A stretch of DNA of 64,000 nt from Macrococcus sp. 19Msa1099. Lineage in GTDB: Bacteria > Bacillota > Bacilli > Staphylococcales > Staphylococcaceae. Position 1 is the stretch's first letter. Every line of letters begins with the position of its first letter. The stretch covers positions 1,054,001 to 1,118,000 of the forward strand of contig CP079955.1 in the NCBI GenBank assembly GCA_019357535.2. Direction: 5' to 3'. Positions 47,570 to 57,571 of this stretch are shown in pieces. The notes beneath the pieces are model-generated. The model did not search any database and was not told where the DNA came from. It saw only the letters and a program-made list of their open reading frames with translations. A program made the translations under genes and the position numbers.

Positions 47570-48219
47570 TGGACTATCACCTTATGTCTTTTACGGCCCT
47601 CTCTGCACATCTGTAATAATGGACATTCAAGGCACTTCGGATTACGTGCGGTACAATGATAACGCCCAAAGAAAATCAGCTGATGATGTGTCTTATTCCA
47701 TCGCTCCATCGGAATGTGTTTCGTCAGTGTCGCTTCTACTTGTTTTACATTATCTTTCCATCTGCAAATGCCAAGTCTTTTTGAAACACGCTCTACATGT
47801 GTATCTACTGCAAGCGCGGGAATACCAAATGCAACAGAAACGACAACGTTTGCAGTTTTCTGCCCTACTCCTGGAAGTTCAACGAGCGCACTATGAGACT
47901 GTGGAACTTGACCCTCATATCGATCAATTAGAATCCGACATAATGCCTGAATATTTTTAGCCTTATTTTTATATAGTCCTATTGAGCGTATATCATCCAT
48001 TAGTTCTTCAATTGAAACTGATAAATAATCTTCCGGAGTCTTATACTTCTGAAACAAAGATTTTGTCACTTTGTTCACTAATACGTCCGTACATTGAGCA
48101 GATAGCAGCACAGCAATCGTTAGTTCAAATGGATTGTCATGCACAAGTTCACATTCAGCATCCGGAAACATCTCATCTATAATATCTAACATTTCTAATG
48201 TCTTTTTCTTACTTATCAT
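47566..48219 (-). CDS. nth: Endonuclease III
   Basis: A 217-residue DNA glycosylase/AP lyase for oxidised pyrimidines. It shows the helix-hairpin-helix LPGVGQKTANVV with catalytic Lys, the catalytic Asp in AVDTHVERVSKRLG, and the 4Fe-4S ligands C-x6-C-x2-C-x5-C in CTARNPKCLECPLLQMC. The ATG at 48219 (MISKKKTLEML) has GGAGAG upstream and matches homologues. It overlaps dnaD by 11 nt. Confidence 0.95.
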   Translation of the reverse strand: MISKKKTLEMLDIIDEMFPDAECELVHDNPFELTIAVLLSAQCTDVLVNKVTKSLFQKYKTPEDYLSVSIEELMDDIRSIGLYKNKAKNIQALCRILIDRYEGQVPQSHSALVELPGVGQKTANVVVSVAFGIPALAVDTHVERVSKRLGICRWKDNVKQVEATLTKHIPMERWNKTHHQLIFFGRYHCTARNPKCLECPLLQMCREGRKRHKVIVQ

Positions 48220-48883
48220 AAGGACTCTCCCCATTTACCCAGTCAAATACAGGAATATCTGGCACTTGCTTTACCAAATTTTTCTGCTTAAACTGTTTAC
48301 TTACTTCTTTTGAATCCACGACACTTTTAACATTTTTCTTTTTCCAGTTTAACAGAATTCTATCGATATACTTTATACTTAGTTTATTATGCACAGATGC
48401 CTCATTTAATGCTTCATTGATTAGATCCAGATGATGGTTATCTTTATCTAGCCAATGATTGATCGTCTGAATTTCAAGTGGTGTCAACGGTCTACCGAAT
48501 GTCGTTTCAAAACGTTCAAACACCTTCTCAAAATTCAATTGATTATTGTGCTGATCTGCGACTCTAGCTTGTTTTTTTAGAAGTCGATCTAACTGTTCTT
48601 CCAGGGAAGAAAAATCAAAAATTTCATTAAACTGTGCGTGATTGTCTTTAACGACGGTTATCTTTAATAGATCTTTACTAATTAAATTCTGGATAATCAG
48701 CATGATTTCATTTTGATTGATACTCATCTGTTCTGCAAGCATTTCAAAAGAGGGAAGCTGTTGGTCATCTGATAATTCTATAATTTTCAATATTACCATC
48801 AACTCAGTTTCGCTAATGTTTAACAACGGATAATATTTAAATAGCTGATGTGGTATGATCACCGGTTTTTTAAACAGTTCCAT
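48209..48883 (-). CDS. dnaD: DNA replication protein DnaD
   Basis: A 224-residue primosome protein. An N-terminal winged-helix domain (YPLLNISETELMVILKIIEL) is followed by a C-terminal DnaB_2 domain containing FGRPLTPLEIQTINHWL and the YIDRILLNWKKKNV motif. It helps load the replicative helicase at restart and initiation. The ATG at 48883 has AAAGGAG upstream; a longer frame would include that site. It is upstream of nth. Confidence 0.92.
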   Translation of the reverse strand: MELFKKPVIIPHQLFKYYPLLNISETELMVILKIIELSDDQQLPSFEMLAEQMSINQNEIMLIIQNLISKDLLKITVVKDNHAQFNEIFDFSSLEEQLDRLLKKQARVADQHNNQLNFEKVFERFETTFGRPLTPLEIQTINHWLDKDNHHLDLINEALNEASVHNKLSIKYIDRILLNWKKKNVKSVVDSKEVSKQFKQKNLVKQVPDIPVFDWVNGESPYDK

Positions 48884-48935
48884 AATGCATGCTCCTTTCA
48901 ACTGTTTATATTAATAATTGCTAGCTGTACATTAA

Positions 48936-48984
48936 AATCCGAACAATCTAGAAAATATAAACATTTTCAAACATTGTTCGGATT
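48936..48984 (-). terminator. Terminator after asnS
   Basis: AATCCGAACAAT (48936-48947) pairs with ATTGTTCGGATT (48973-48984) with a 25-nt loop and a short T run on the minus strand. Confidence 0.6.
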
Positions 48985-49011
48985 CTCATTTAACTTAATG
49001 GATAGAAATAA

Positions 49012-50307
49012 TTATGGGTAGAGACGGTTCAACAGACGAGGGAACGGACTTGTTTCTCTAACATGCTCTACTCCTGATAACCATGCAACTGTACGTTCAA
49101 GACCTAATCCGAAACCTGAATGCGGTACGCTACCATACTTTCTTAAATCTGTATAATAGCTATAGGCTTCTGGATCTAAACCATGTTCTTTAATACGTTG
49201 TTGTAATAGCTCAAGATCATCGATACGTTCCGAACCTCCGATGATTTCACCATAACCTTCAGGAGCAATCATATCTGCACATTTAACAGTACCCTCTTCT
49301 TCCGGGTTCGGCTGCATATAGAACGGCTTGATACTTGTTGGATAATTGATGATGAAGACTGGTTTATCATAATGATTGGCAATTGCAGTCTCATGAGGTG
49401 CACCGAAATCATCCCCCCATTCGATATCATCGAATCCTTGTTCTTTTAGGAATTTGATTGCGTCTGTGTATGTTATTCTTGGGAACGGTGTCGTAATTTG
49501 TTCTAATTTTGTTGTATCGCGTCCTAGAATCTTTAAATCCAACTGACAATTTTTAAGTACTGATTTTACAAGGTGTGTAACATATTGCTCTTGCACTTCC
49601 AGACTATCTTCATGTCTATAGAATGCCATCTCTGGCTCAATCATCCAGAATTCAATTAAGTGGCGACGCGTCTTAGATTTCTCAGCTCTGAATGTTGGTC
49701 CGAAAGAGAATACTTTTCCATGTGCCATCGCTGCTGCTTCCATATAAAGCTGGCCGCTTTGAGATAAGAATGCATCTTCATCAAAATATTTCGTATGGAA
49801 AAGTTCGCTCGTACCTTCTGGTGCTGAACCAGTTAGTATTGGTGGATCAATCTTTGTAAATCCTTGTTCATTAAAAAATTCATACGTCGCTCTAATAATT
49901 TCATTTCTAATTTTCATAACGGCATGCTGGCGTTTAGAACGCAACCAAAGATGTCTATGATCCATTAAGAAATCTGTACCATGCGCTTTAGGTGTAATGG
50001 GATAATCTACCGCTTCATGAATAACTTCGAGATCGGTTACTTCCATTTCAAACCCAAAGTCAGAACGTTCATCTTCTTTAATCACACCAGTAATGAATAG
50101 TGATGATTCCTGTGTAATACCTTTGGCTACTTTAAATAAATCTTCACCAATGGATTCTTTAACAACAACTGCCTGCATAAATCCTGTACCATCACGTAGC
50201 TGTAAAAAGGCAATTTTACCACTAGAGCGCTTGTTTAAGATCCATGCACCAATCGTAACTGTTTGACCCACGTAATTAGGTGATTGATTAATTGTAATCT
50301 TCGTCAT
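49012..50307 (-). CDS. asnS: Asparaginyl-tRNA synthetase
   Basis: A 431-residue class IIb aminoacyl-tRNA synthetase charging tRNA-Asn. An N-terminal OB-fold anticodon domain ([24 protein letters not shown] split by normal spacing) is followed by the catalytic core with motif 2 [19 protein letters not shown] and motif 3 [13 protein letters not shown]. It lies between dinG and dnaD as in S. aureus. No T-box leader was seen in the 73 nt upstream. Confidence 0.95.
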   Translation of the reverse strand: MTKITINQSPNYVGQTVTIGAWILNKRSSGKIAFLQLRDGTGFMQAVVVKESIGEDLFKVAKGITQESSLFITGVIKEDERSDFGFEMEVTDLEVIHEAVDYPITPKAHGTDFLMDHRHLWLRSKRQHAVMKIRNEIIRATYEFFNEQGFTKIDPPILTGSAPEGTSELFHTKYFDEDAFLSQSGQLYMEAAAMAHGKVFSFGPTFRAEKSKTRRHLIEFWMIEPEMAFYRHEDSLEVQEQYVTHLVKSVLKNCQLDLKILGRDTTKLEQITTPFPRITYTDAIKFLKEQGFDDIEWGDDFGAPHETAIANHYDKPVFIINYPTSIKPFYMQPNPEEEGTVKCADMIAPEGYGEIIGGSERIDDLELLQQRIKEHGLDPEAYSYYTDLRKYGSVPHSGFGLGLERTVAWLSGVEHVRETSPFPRLLNRLYP

Positions 50308-50380
50308 AAAAAATTCTCCATTTCATTGTTATTATAATTATAGTTTACCAATTATCTGCATGAAAGATAAGGGGTGTGCA

Positions 50381-52933
50381 TTACTTTTCTTGATTAATTT
50401 GTTCGATAATTTCTGTAAAGTCTTCAATTGTTCCGGATTTGACATGAAAGGACTTTAGAACATGACTAAAGTAGTTTGCATAACGTCCTTCAAGTAGCCT
50501 ACGATCAAAACAGATAAGCATACCTCTATCCTGTTCATTACGAATTAAGCGTCCTGTTGCCTGATGCAGCTTATTTACAGCACCAGGTAGCTGATAATCC
50601 ATAAATACATCATTCACTTCATCTCGCATCAGCATAATATTCAGATCATCTGGGTGCATAAATGGTAATGAAATAATCATCACTGTCTTAAATCCATCAT
50701 ACTTAAAGTCTACTCCTTCATAGAAAGTCTGCGTTGCTAAGAATATTCCATTGTCAAGCGTATTAAACTGTTCATTTAACTTCGATGTATTAACATCTGA
50801 TGTCTGAGTAATAATTAACGATGGATCATACAGCTCTACAAGATAACTTCTTAGTATCTCGATCTGACGATAACTATTCATCAGAATCAATACTTTGGAA
50901 GACATATTCTCAAGATAATAATGAATATATTGCAGACATGACTCAATATACTGGTCCTGTTTCATATAGTGGTAGTTCTGAATATCTGATGGTACAAAGA
51001 GTGTTGCCTTATATTTAGAAAAGGTATTTTCATACTTGTAAAAATGGTCTAGCGATGGATGGAATTGCTCTAGAAACGACAATGTCTGCATCGTACCTGA
51101 TACAAAGACCTTTGATGTAAAACGGTCAAAGATTCTGTTGGTTAATATTTCATTTAATTTAATAGATTTACTTATAAGTGACATTCCCGATTTACTATTA
51201 TTCTTCATATGAATATACAATTCTTTATAGACCTTTATCTGTATCCATACCGATAAGAAATATTGCTGTACGGTCTCTAATCTCGTTCGTATAGACACAT
51301 CCATTTCATATGAAAGCAAAACATTAATCATCGAATGAATCTCTTTGAATAATATATATATATCATCATTCTCTTCTACTTTTACCTTTACCACGGATTT
51401 AGAGGAATAATTCTCCAGAAGATGGTCAAACATATCATCAATTTTATGATTGAGCTGGCTAATTTCAAAATCCATATCTACAAGCGTATCCAAAGTGTTA
51501 GAAGTATTATCTGGAACCGACTTTATCGTCTGTCCAATAATATATTTGATTGTTTGATAATTCAGTGCATCATAAGAATTGTTTAATGCATAATCCAAGA
51601 GCTGATGAGCTTCATCAACAATAAGGTGTTCATAATGATTAAATATATTATCTTTTCTTCTACTTAAAAGATGCGCATGGTTCGTTATACCGATATGCAA
51701 TGTTTCACTAGAATCCTCATACGAAAAATGTTGATGCTGAGCGCTATCGAACATGGAAGTCATCAATTCAAAATAAATTTTTCTCCCGCCATTTAAATTC
51801 AGTCGATCAATATCTCCACCATGTGGTTCCAGCAGGTATACAATAAGCTGCATCTTTAAAAGAAGAATATCATGATTCTCTTTCTGATCATCTAGAATAA
51901 ACGATACAAATTCTAACGATAAGTAATGGCGCCTACTCTTGATAATCTGAAAAGGCACTTTTATCTTCAATGCATGTTCAATTCGTCTTAAATCTTCATC
52001 AATGAGTTGATTCTGCAGAAAAATCGTAGATGTAGAAATTAATAGCGACTTCCTATAGGTACTTAAATAATAAACAGCTGCCAGTAAATAACTTATAGTC
52101 TTACCACCACCAAGATCGGCTTCAATCGTCAGAACGCTGTCTTCACGTAATTGTCTGTATATGTGCTCAGAAAGCTCACACTGCTTCTCTCGAAATGTAT
52201 ATCCCAGCTGACTGATCGCACGTTTAAAATAGGTGCGATATTCTTCTTCGAATGGATATAAACTTGGATTCTTTTTTGTTGCTTTATTGTAGTAGAGTCC
52301 ATTCCAGCATTCATAATGATGCGCTTGTGTTTGTGAAACTAAGATTTCGAACAAAAGTTCATCACTTGAATAACGCATTCGTTTAGCGAATTGATAGAGC
52401 ATCTTGATCGTATCCGAAGGGAAAGTCGCAACTTTTTTTATACTTTCAATAAATACTTCTGCAGTTGCGATTGCATCATCGATTGCACGATGTGCACTGC
52501 TTAACTTAATTCCAAGATCATCAGCAATAGATTTCAATTGGTATCGCTCTAGCGATGGATAGACAATCTTAAACCAATCAACCGTATCAATGATATAACG
52601 GGGCTGAAATTTATGTCCCGATTCACTGAAGTACTTCTGTAGGAACCTTAGATCAAACTGTACATTATGAGCAACAAACACACAGCCATCTAGAAGTTTG
52701 ATAATATGTGATGCGACATGACTAAAGTTTGGTGCATCTACAAGGTCGATGGCGTCAATTTTGGTGAGAGACTGTATAAAGGCCGGTATTTCGTTATTAC
52801 AAGCAATAAACGTATCATATGTCTCTATTATTTTTTTATTTTGAACGATTGCAATACCCACTTGGATAATTTCATCACTATCCAGATTATTTCCTGTCGT
52901 CTCAATATCGACAACGGCATACTTTCTATTCAT
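50381..52933 (-). CDS. dinG: DinG-type helicase/exonuclease
   Basis: An 850-residue fusion. An N-terminal DEDDh exonuclease (VVDIETTG, FVAHNVQFDLRFL, HRAIDDAIAT; residues about 5-165) is joined to an XPD/DinG-like SF2 region with P-loop EADLGGGKTISYL, DEAHQLLDYA and the C-terminal QATGRLIRNEQDRG. The usual iron-sulfur cysteines are not apparent, as in S. aureus DinG, which acts as a nuclease more than a helicase. The ATG at 52933 has TAGGTG upstream. It follows birA on the same strand. Confidence 0.92.
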   Translation of the reverse strand: MNRKYAVVDIETTGNNLDSDEIIQVGIAIVQNKKIIETYDTFIACNNEIPAFIQSLTKIDAIDLVDAPNFSHVASHIIKLLDGCVFVAHNVQFDLRFLQKYFSESGHKFQPRYIIDTVDWFKIVYPSLERYQLKSIADDLGIKLSSAHRAIDDAIATAEVFIESIKKVATFPSDTIKMLYQFAKRMRYSSDELLFEILVSQTQAHHYECWNGLYYNKATKKNPSLYPFEEEYRTYFKRAISQLGYTFREKQCELSEHIYRQLREDSVLTIEADLGGGKTISYLLAAVYYLSTYRKSLLISTSTIFLQNQLIDEDLRRIEHALKIKVPFQIIKSRRHYLSLEFVSFILDDQKENHDILLLKMQLIVYLLEPHGGDIDRLNLNGGRKIYFELMTSMFDSAQHQHFSYEDSSETLHIGITNHAHLLSRRKDNIFNHYEHLIVDEAHQLLDYALNNSYDALNYQTIKYIIGQTIKSVPDNTSNTLDTLVDMDFEISQLNHKIDDMFDHLLENYSSKSVVKVKVEENDDIYILFKEIHSMINVLLSYEMDVSIRTRLETVQQYFLSVWIQIKVYKELYIHMKNNSKSGMSLISKSIKLNEILTNRIFDRFTSKVFVSGTMQTLSFLEQFHPSLDHFYKYENTFSKYKATLFVPSDIQNYHYMKQDQYIESCLQYIHYYLENMSSKVLILMNSYRQIEILRSYLVELYDPSLIITQTSDVNTSKLNEQFNTLDNGIFLATQTFYEGVDFKYDGFKTVMIISLPFMHPDDLNIMLMRDEVNDVFMDYQLPGAVNKLHQATGRLIRNEQDRGMLICFDRRLLEGRYANYFSHVLKSFHVKSGTIEDFTEIIEQINQEK

Positions 52934-52942
52934 AAATTTCAC

Positions 52943-53908
52943 CTACAATTCAATATCAGCACTGATAAATCGATGCATATCACCCTCTGCTGATTTTACG
53001 TTCAATGTGCCATCATTATTCAAGGACTCGGCTTGACCAATAATTACACGACTTCCTTCAGTATACTTTAATGTTCGGTCAAATATTAAGGCATATGATT
53101 CATATTCATCTTTGATTTCACTAAATGTTCCTGTTAAGAACAAATAATAATATTTCTCAACATTCAGTATTAGTCTTTCAAGGAATTCATATCTATCAAT
53201 ATTATCACCTGTTTCAATATGTAAACTAGTAGCAGTTGATTCAAGTTCATTCGGGAAATCAGTGCGCTGGGTATTTAAATTAACACCAATACCACAAATA
53301 ATTTGAGTGATATTATCCTGGCTCCCTTTAATTTCTGTTAAGAATCCACTTAATTTCTTTTCATTCAGATAAATATCATTGGGCCATTTTATTTTAACAT
53401 CTGGATGATAGTATCCAACTGTTTTAGCGAGCGCAAGTGCGATAAATAGATTAAATGTTGTTAGTTTCTGCAAACTGATGTCAGGCTGTAATACGATACT
53501 CATCCATAACCCTGTATTGGGCTGCGATGACCAATGACGTTTAAAACGACCTCTACCCTCCGTCTGCTTCTCACTAATCACTATAAAAGGCTGTGATTCT
53601 AACAAAGCAATCTTTTCTGCTTCATCCTGAGTAGACTTAAGTTCTTCAAAAATATATCCTTTATTAAATAATGAAGACCTTTCTAATATGCTACTGAGAA
53701 GATGACTGTCCCACTGTTTTGGAAAAGCAACAAGCAGATAACCTTTATTACTGATAGATTCAACCTTATATCCTCTGTCCTTTAGTTGGTCAATCGCTTT
53801 CCATACAGCAGTTCGTGATATATTTAATTGTTCAGCAATCTTTTGTCCTGACACAGAAGTATTCGACTCGAGCAACATTTTAACGATATCATTTTCATAT
53901 TTCGACAT
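52943..53908 (-). CDS. birA: Biotin-protein ligase and repressor BirA
   Basis: A 321-residue protein. The N-terminal winged HTH (SVSGQKIAEQLNISRTAVWK) is followed by the ligase core with EKQTEGRGRFKRHW (biotinyl-AMP site) and IKWPNDIYLNEKKLSGFLTE, plus a C-terminal SH3-like domain. It biotinylates carboxylases and represses biotin genes. The ATG at 53908 overlaps the cca end by 14 nt; a start at 53971 would overlap it much more. Confidence 0.94.
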   Translation of the reverse strand: MSKYENDIVKMLLESNTSVSGQKIAEQLNISRTAVWKAIDQLKDRGYKVESISNKGYLLVAFPKQWDSHLLSSILERSSLFNKGYIFEELKSTQDEAEKIALLESQPFIVISEKQTEGRGRFKRHWSSQPNTGLWMSIVLQPDISLQKLTTFNLFIALALAKTVGYYHPDVKIKWPNDIYLNEKKLSGFLTEIKGSQDNITQIICGIGVNLNTQRTDFPNELESTATSLHIETGDNIDRYEFLERLILNVEKYYYLFLTGTFSEIKDEYESYALIFDRTLKYTEGSRVIIGQAESLNNDGTLNVKSAEGDMHRFISADIEL

Positions 53909-55121
53909 TACAATCAATCCATTCCAGCAAAGTATTTTTTGTATTCTGCACCTCGTTGTGTAAAACCGCATTCTCGGTGATGCTCAGGATATCTTTTATC
54001 CACGGACCACCTTTTCTTTTATAATATTCCATTAGTATTGTACCATTGATTGCAAGACTCTCTCTCGAATGAATGGGTAGCCCGTCGTATATTTCAGAAA
54101 GTGACTTCTCATCATAAGACTTATAGTTAATATGAAGATTTTCAATATTAACCGTCCTTGCAAGACTCAGTGTATGTTTCAAGAAATCTAATCCAAAATG
54201 ATAAAGTAGATATTCGATTGTTCTATCACCTTCTACCAAATGATGCAGTAGCGTTATTGTCTGTTTAATATTTTTCTTTTCAGCATTTGACAACTTCAGT
54301 TGCGGAAGTGTCTGTGAAAGTGTCTGATCATGAAGAAATATGTAACTTGAGATGTATTCATAAAGTAGTACCGGCTGGGTAACGATATAAGGCTTCATGT
54401 CTTTAAAAAACGGAATATAGCGATTAATTCCAAGTTCAAAAAATAACTTTAATGATCTTGTTACATTTACCCCTGATAAAAGTTTACATAACTCTATTAT
54501 TATTCTTTCAATTGATACAGACTCAAGATATTGTGCGCTTTCCTTCATATTTTCTAAAGTTTCTTGCTCAATTTTAAAATCTAATACGCTCATAAATCTT
54601 AAAGCACGTATAATCCGCAATGCATCTTCTTCAAATCTTAATGCAGAATTACCAACCGCTTGAATTAATTGGTCTTCGATATGTTTTGTTCCGTCAAAAT
54701 AATCATAAAGTTGATATTTGTCTGCTGCAATCGCATTGACAGTAAAATCTCTTCGTTCCAGGTCTATTTTCAATGACGTTACAAAGTTTACGGAGTCTGG
54801 CCTTCGGTGATCCTTATATTCGCCATCCTCTCTGAACGTTGTCACCTCAAATGGGAAGTCGTCAACAAGTACTATAACTGTTCCATGTTCAATCCCGACA
54901 GGAATTGTGCGTTCGAAGATACGTATCATCTGCTCTGGAAGACAGTCAGTGGTAATATCGATATCATTGACTGGGATACCCATTAATAGATTTCTAATAG
55001 CACCGCCAACGATATAGCCTTTGTATCCATATGATTCTAAAGTTTCGATGATACCGAATGCGCACTTAAATCGATGCTGCTCATGTGGCTGTAATGCCTT
55101 TATCATATTCTTGATCTGCAT
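53895..55121 (-). CDS. cca: CCA-adding tRNA nucleotidyltransferase
   Basis: A 408-residue class II nucleotidyltransferase that builds or repairs the CCA end of tRNA. GYIVGGAIRNLLMGIPVNDIDI holds the GG and metal-binding DxD; EVTTFREDGEYKDHRRPDSV, RRDFTVNAIA and EEDALRIIRALRF follow. The ATG at 55121 is preferred over a GTG at 55127 because an AAGAGA site fits it better. It lies 2 nt after bshA. Confidence 0.94.
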   Translation of the reverse strand: MQIKNMIKALQPHEQHRFKCAFGIIETLESYGYKGYIVGGAIRNLLMGIPVNDIDITTDCLPEQMIRIFERTIPVGIEHGTVIVLVDDFPFEVTTFREDGEYKDHRRPDSVNFVTSLKIDLERRDFTVNAIAADKYQLYDYFDGTKHIEDQLIQAVGNSALRFEEDALRIIRALRFMSVLDFKIEQETLENMKESAQYLESVSIERIIIELCKLLSGVNVTRSLKLFFELGINRYIPFFKDMKPYIVTQPVLLYEYISSYIFLHDQTLSQTLPQLKLSNAEKKNIKQTITLLHHLVEGDRTIEYLLYHFGLDFLKHTLSLARTVNIENLHINYKSYDEKSLSEIYDGLPIHSRESLAINGTILMEYYKRKGGPWIKDILSITENAVLHNEVQNTKNTLLEWIDCNVEI

Positions 55122-55123
55122 CC

Positions 55124-56257
55124 TCACTGTTCTCTTGCACCTTCAATTAAATTACTGTAGATTGCTTCGTATTGATCTGTAATATGTTCAGATGAAAATC
55201 TTGAGTTAATATCTTCTATCATGTTTTTCTGGAATCTTTTATAAAGTATATCATCTGTTAACAGAGCAAGTGCATATTCTCCGGCAGCCTCCGTATCTCC
55301 AACATCCACAATATAACCTGTTTCTCCATGTCTGATAACCTCTTTAATACCTCCCGCTGTTGTTCCGATACATACGACACCGGAATGCATCGCCTCTAAC
55401 AATACGAGACCGAAACTTTCTTTTTCACTCATCAATAAGAATAAATCTGCCATCTGATATAATGGTGCTACTTGTTCCTGCTTTCCAAGAAATAACACCT
55501 TGTCACCTATACCCAGCTGCTCAGCACAAAGTCGCATATTTGACAGCTCTGGCCCATCACCAATCAATAATAACTTAGAAGCAGTCTTTTCAGACACTTG
55601 CTTAAATGTTTTCAAGATGTCTTGTATGCGTTTAACTTTACGGAAATTCGATACGTGTATAACTACCTTTTCTTCTTCGGTAATACCATAGCAGGCCCTC
55701 AATTTAGGATTGGATGCATTATTAAAATCTTCTTCGTTAATAAAGTTGTAGACCGTCTGAATCTCTTTATTGGGTGCAACAATTTCATAGGTCTCTTCTG
55801 TTAACGAATTACTGACACTTGTAACAACATCGCTATCTTCTATTCCAAACTTAATTGCTTCCTTAAGCGTTGAATCATAGCCTAATACTGTGATATCCGT
55901 TCCGTGTAAAGTCGTTACTATCTTTACATCTTTTCTCGCAATTTGTCGGGCAAGAATACCACAAATTGCATGGGGAACAGCGTAATGCATATGAAGGACA
56001 TCAAGATCATACAGATTAATAACTTCCGCTATTTTTGTAGCAAGTGTAATATCATAAGGTGGATATTGAAAGACGGAATATTGATTGACATCCACCTGGT
56101 GAACAGTAATATTAGGCATCTGAAAATGAATTCTAAATGGTGTATTAGACGTAATAAAATGCACATCATGTCCACGTTTTGCCATTTTTATTCCTAGTTC
56201 AGTAGCAATGATACCTGAACCTCCCATTGTCGGATAACATGTAATTCCAATTTTCAT
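55124..56257 (-). CDS. bshA: N-acetyl-alpha-D-glucosaminyl L-malate synthase BshA
   Basis: A 377-residue GT4 glycosyltransferase that joins GlcNAc to L-malate in the first step of bacillithiol synthesis. GITCYPTMGGSGIIATELG is the characteristic N-terminus, HMHYAVPHA and TTLHGTDITVLG follow, and the C-terminal EKESFGLVLLEAMHSG is the nucleotide-sugar motif. Bacillithiol also serves the bacilliredoxin encoded in this window. GGAGG precedes the ATG. Confidence 0.94.
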   Translation of the reverse strand: MKIGITCYPTMGGSGIIATELGIKMAKRGHDVHFITSNTPFRIHFQMPNITVHQVDVNQYSVFQYPPYDITLATKIAEVINLYDLDVLHMHYAVPHAICGILARQIARKDVKIVTTLHGTDITVLGYDSTLKEAIKFGIEDSDVVTSVSNSLTEETYEIVAPNKEIQTVYNFINEEDFNNASNPKLRACYGITEEEKVVIHVSNFRKVKRIQDILKTFKQVSEKTASKLLLIGDGPELSNMRLCAEQLGIGDKVLFLGKQEQVAPLYQMADLFLLMSEKESFGLVLLEAMHSGVVCIGTTAGGIKEVIRHGETGYIVDVGDTEAAGEYALALLTDDILYKRFQKNMIEDINSRFSSEHITDQYEAIYSNLIEGAREQ

Positions 56258-56271
56258 AGTAAAACCTCCAG

Positions 56272-56589
56272 TTATTTTCTTTCGAATCTATTAAAATCTC
56301 TTGTATTAAATTTCTCCATTGTTCTATCGAAATAATGGGTTAGATCAATATCCATTGAATTTGCAAGAGAGATGAGTACAAACAAGTTATCTGCGAGCTC
56401 CATTCCTATTTCTTTTTCTTGTTCACTTAACTTCTTTTGTTTTGGTCCATACACATGATTGATTTCACGCGCAAGCTCTCCTACCTCTTCCGTGAGTCGG
56501 ACCATATTTTCCATCGGTGTAAAGTAGCCTGTCTTAAACTGGCTAATATATTTATCAACTTCCTGCTGCATTTCTTCTAATGTTTTCAT
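56272..56589 (-). CDS. MazG-like nucleotide pyrophosphohydrolase (YpjD family)
   Basis: A 105-residue all-alpha NTP pyrophosphatase. MVRLTEEVGELAREIN supplies the first EExxE metal motif and EIGMELADNLFVLISLAN the second ExxD. It probably hydrolyses non-canonical nucleotides. It lies 14 nt upstream of bshA and heads the bshA-cca-birA-dinG operon, as in staphylococci. Confidence 0.9.
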   Translation of the reverse strand: MKTLEEMQQEVDKYISQFKTGYFTPMENMVRLTEEVGELAREINHVYGPKQKKLSEQEKEIGMELADNLFVLISLANSMDIDLTHYFDRTMEKFNTRDFNRFERK

Positions 56590-56647
56590 TCATTTCCTCC
56601 AAGATAACAGAATATTATGTATAATATAATTTGAAAGGAGATTAAAT

Positions 56648-57520
56648 ATGAAAATACATCTTAATTTAATCAACATCTTCTTCATATTAATAGGTGCATT
56701 TATTTTTAGTTTTGGTATTGTAAATTTCAATATGACAAACGAACTGACTGAAGGTGGATTTACCGGCATTGCGTTAATATTATATCATTTATTTGGTACA
56801 AGCCCTGCTCTCATGAACTTAATTTTTAATATTCCACTATTTTTTGTTGGGTATAAGCTTCTTGGAAGGCTGTCTTTTATCTATACGCTTACAGGCACGC
56901 TAAGTGTATCGTTATTCTTATGGCTTTGTGAGCGCTATCCGATGCATATCGACCTAAAAGAAGATCTACTACTCGCAAGTTTATTTGGTGGCGTTTTTAT
57001 AGGCGTGGGTCTTGGAATAATATTCAGATTCGGAGGCACTACTGGAGGCGTGGATATACTGGCACGTTTGATGAAGAAATACTTCGATATCGCTATGGGA
57101 AGAACGATGTTTGCATTTGACTGCTTAGTTCTTATTGCAACCTATATTACAATCGGTGATTACATCATAACAATGTATACGTTAGTATGCGTTTTTGTTG
57201 GAGCACGCGTGATTGATATCATTCAGGATTCTGGATACTCTGCTCGTGGCGCACTGATCATCTCAGAACGACATAAAGAAATATCAGACGAAATCAATTC
57301 ATTACTTGACCGCGGAGTGACGATTATCTCTGCTCATGGTCACTACTCCCAAACTGAAAGACCCATCATCTATTGTGTCGTACCAAGAAATGAAATTACA
57401 CGTTTAAAACAAATCATACACTCAATTGACCCGCATGCATTTGTATCATTACTTGATGTACATGATGTATTAGGTGAAGGGTTTACATTAGATGAATTTA
57501 AAAAACCCATTGAAAGATAA
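56648..57520 (+). CDS. YitT-family membrane protein (DUF2179)
   Basis: A 290-residue protein with five to six N-terminal membrane helices and a C-terminal cytosolic DUF2179 domain (GVTIISAHGHYSQTERPIIYC). FNMTNELTEGGFTGIALIL and GGVFIGVGLGIIFRFGGTTGG are family marks. The transported substrate is unknown. It has AAAGGAG upstream and is a single gene, divergent from the MazG-like gene. Confidence 0.88.
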   Translation: MKIHLNLINIFFILIGAFIFSFGIVNFNMTNELTEGGFTGIALILYHLFGTSPALMNLIFNIPLFFVGYKLLGRLSFIYTLTGTLSVSLFLWLCERYPMHIDLKEDLLLASLFGGVFIGVGLGIIFRFGGTTGGVDILARLMKKYFDIAMGRTMFAFDCLVLIATYITIGDYIITMYTLVCVFVGARVIDIIQDSGYSARGALIISERHKEISDEINSLLDRGVTIISAHGHYSQTERPIIYCVVPRNEITRLKQIIHSIDPHAFVSLLDVHDVLGEGFTLDEFKKPIER

Positions 57521-57533
57521 TGGATGATAAAAG

Positions 57534-57563
57534 AGAGGTCAGAACAAATTTGTTCTGACCTCT
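57534..57563. terminator. 30-nt perfect palindrome at convergent gene ends
   Basis: AGAGGTCAGAACAAA and TTTGTTCTGACCTCT are adjacent perfect inverted copies between the YitT gene and the YugP-like gene. T runs are weak. Confidence 0.65.
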
Positions 57564-57571
57564 ACTAATGA

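Noticed and set aside
50308-50380. T-box leader for asnS
   Set aside because: The 73-nt gap is too short and no T-box consensus or antiterminator was found.
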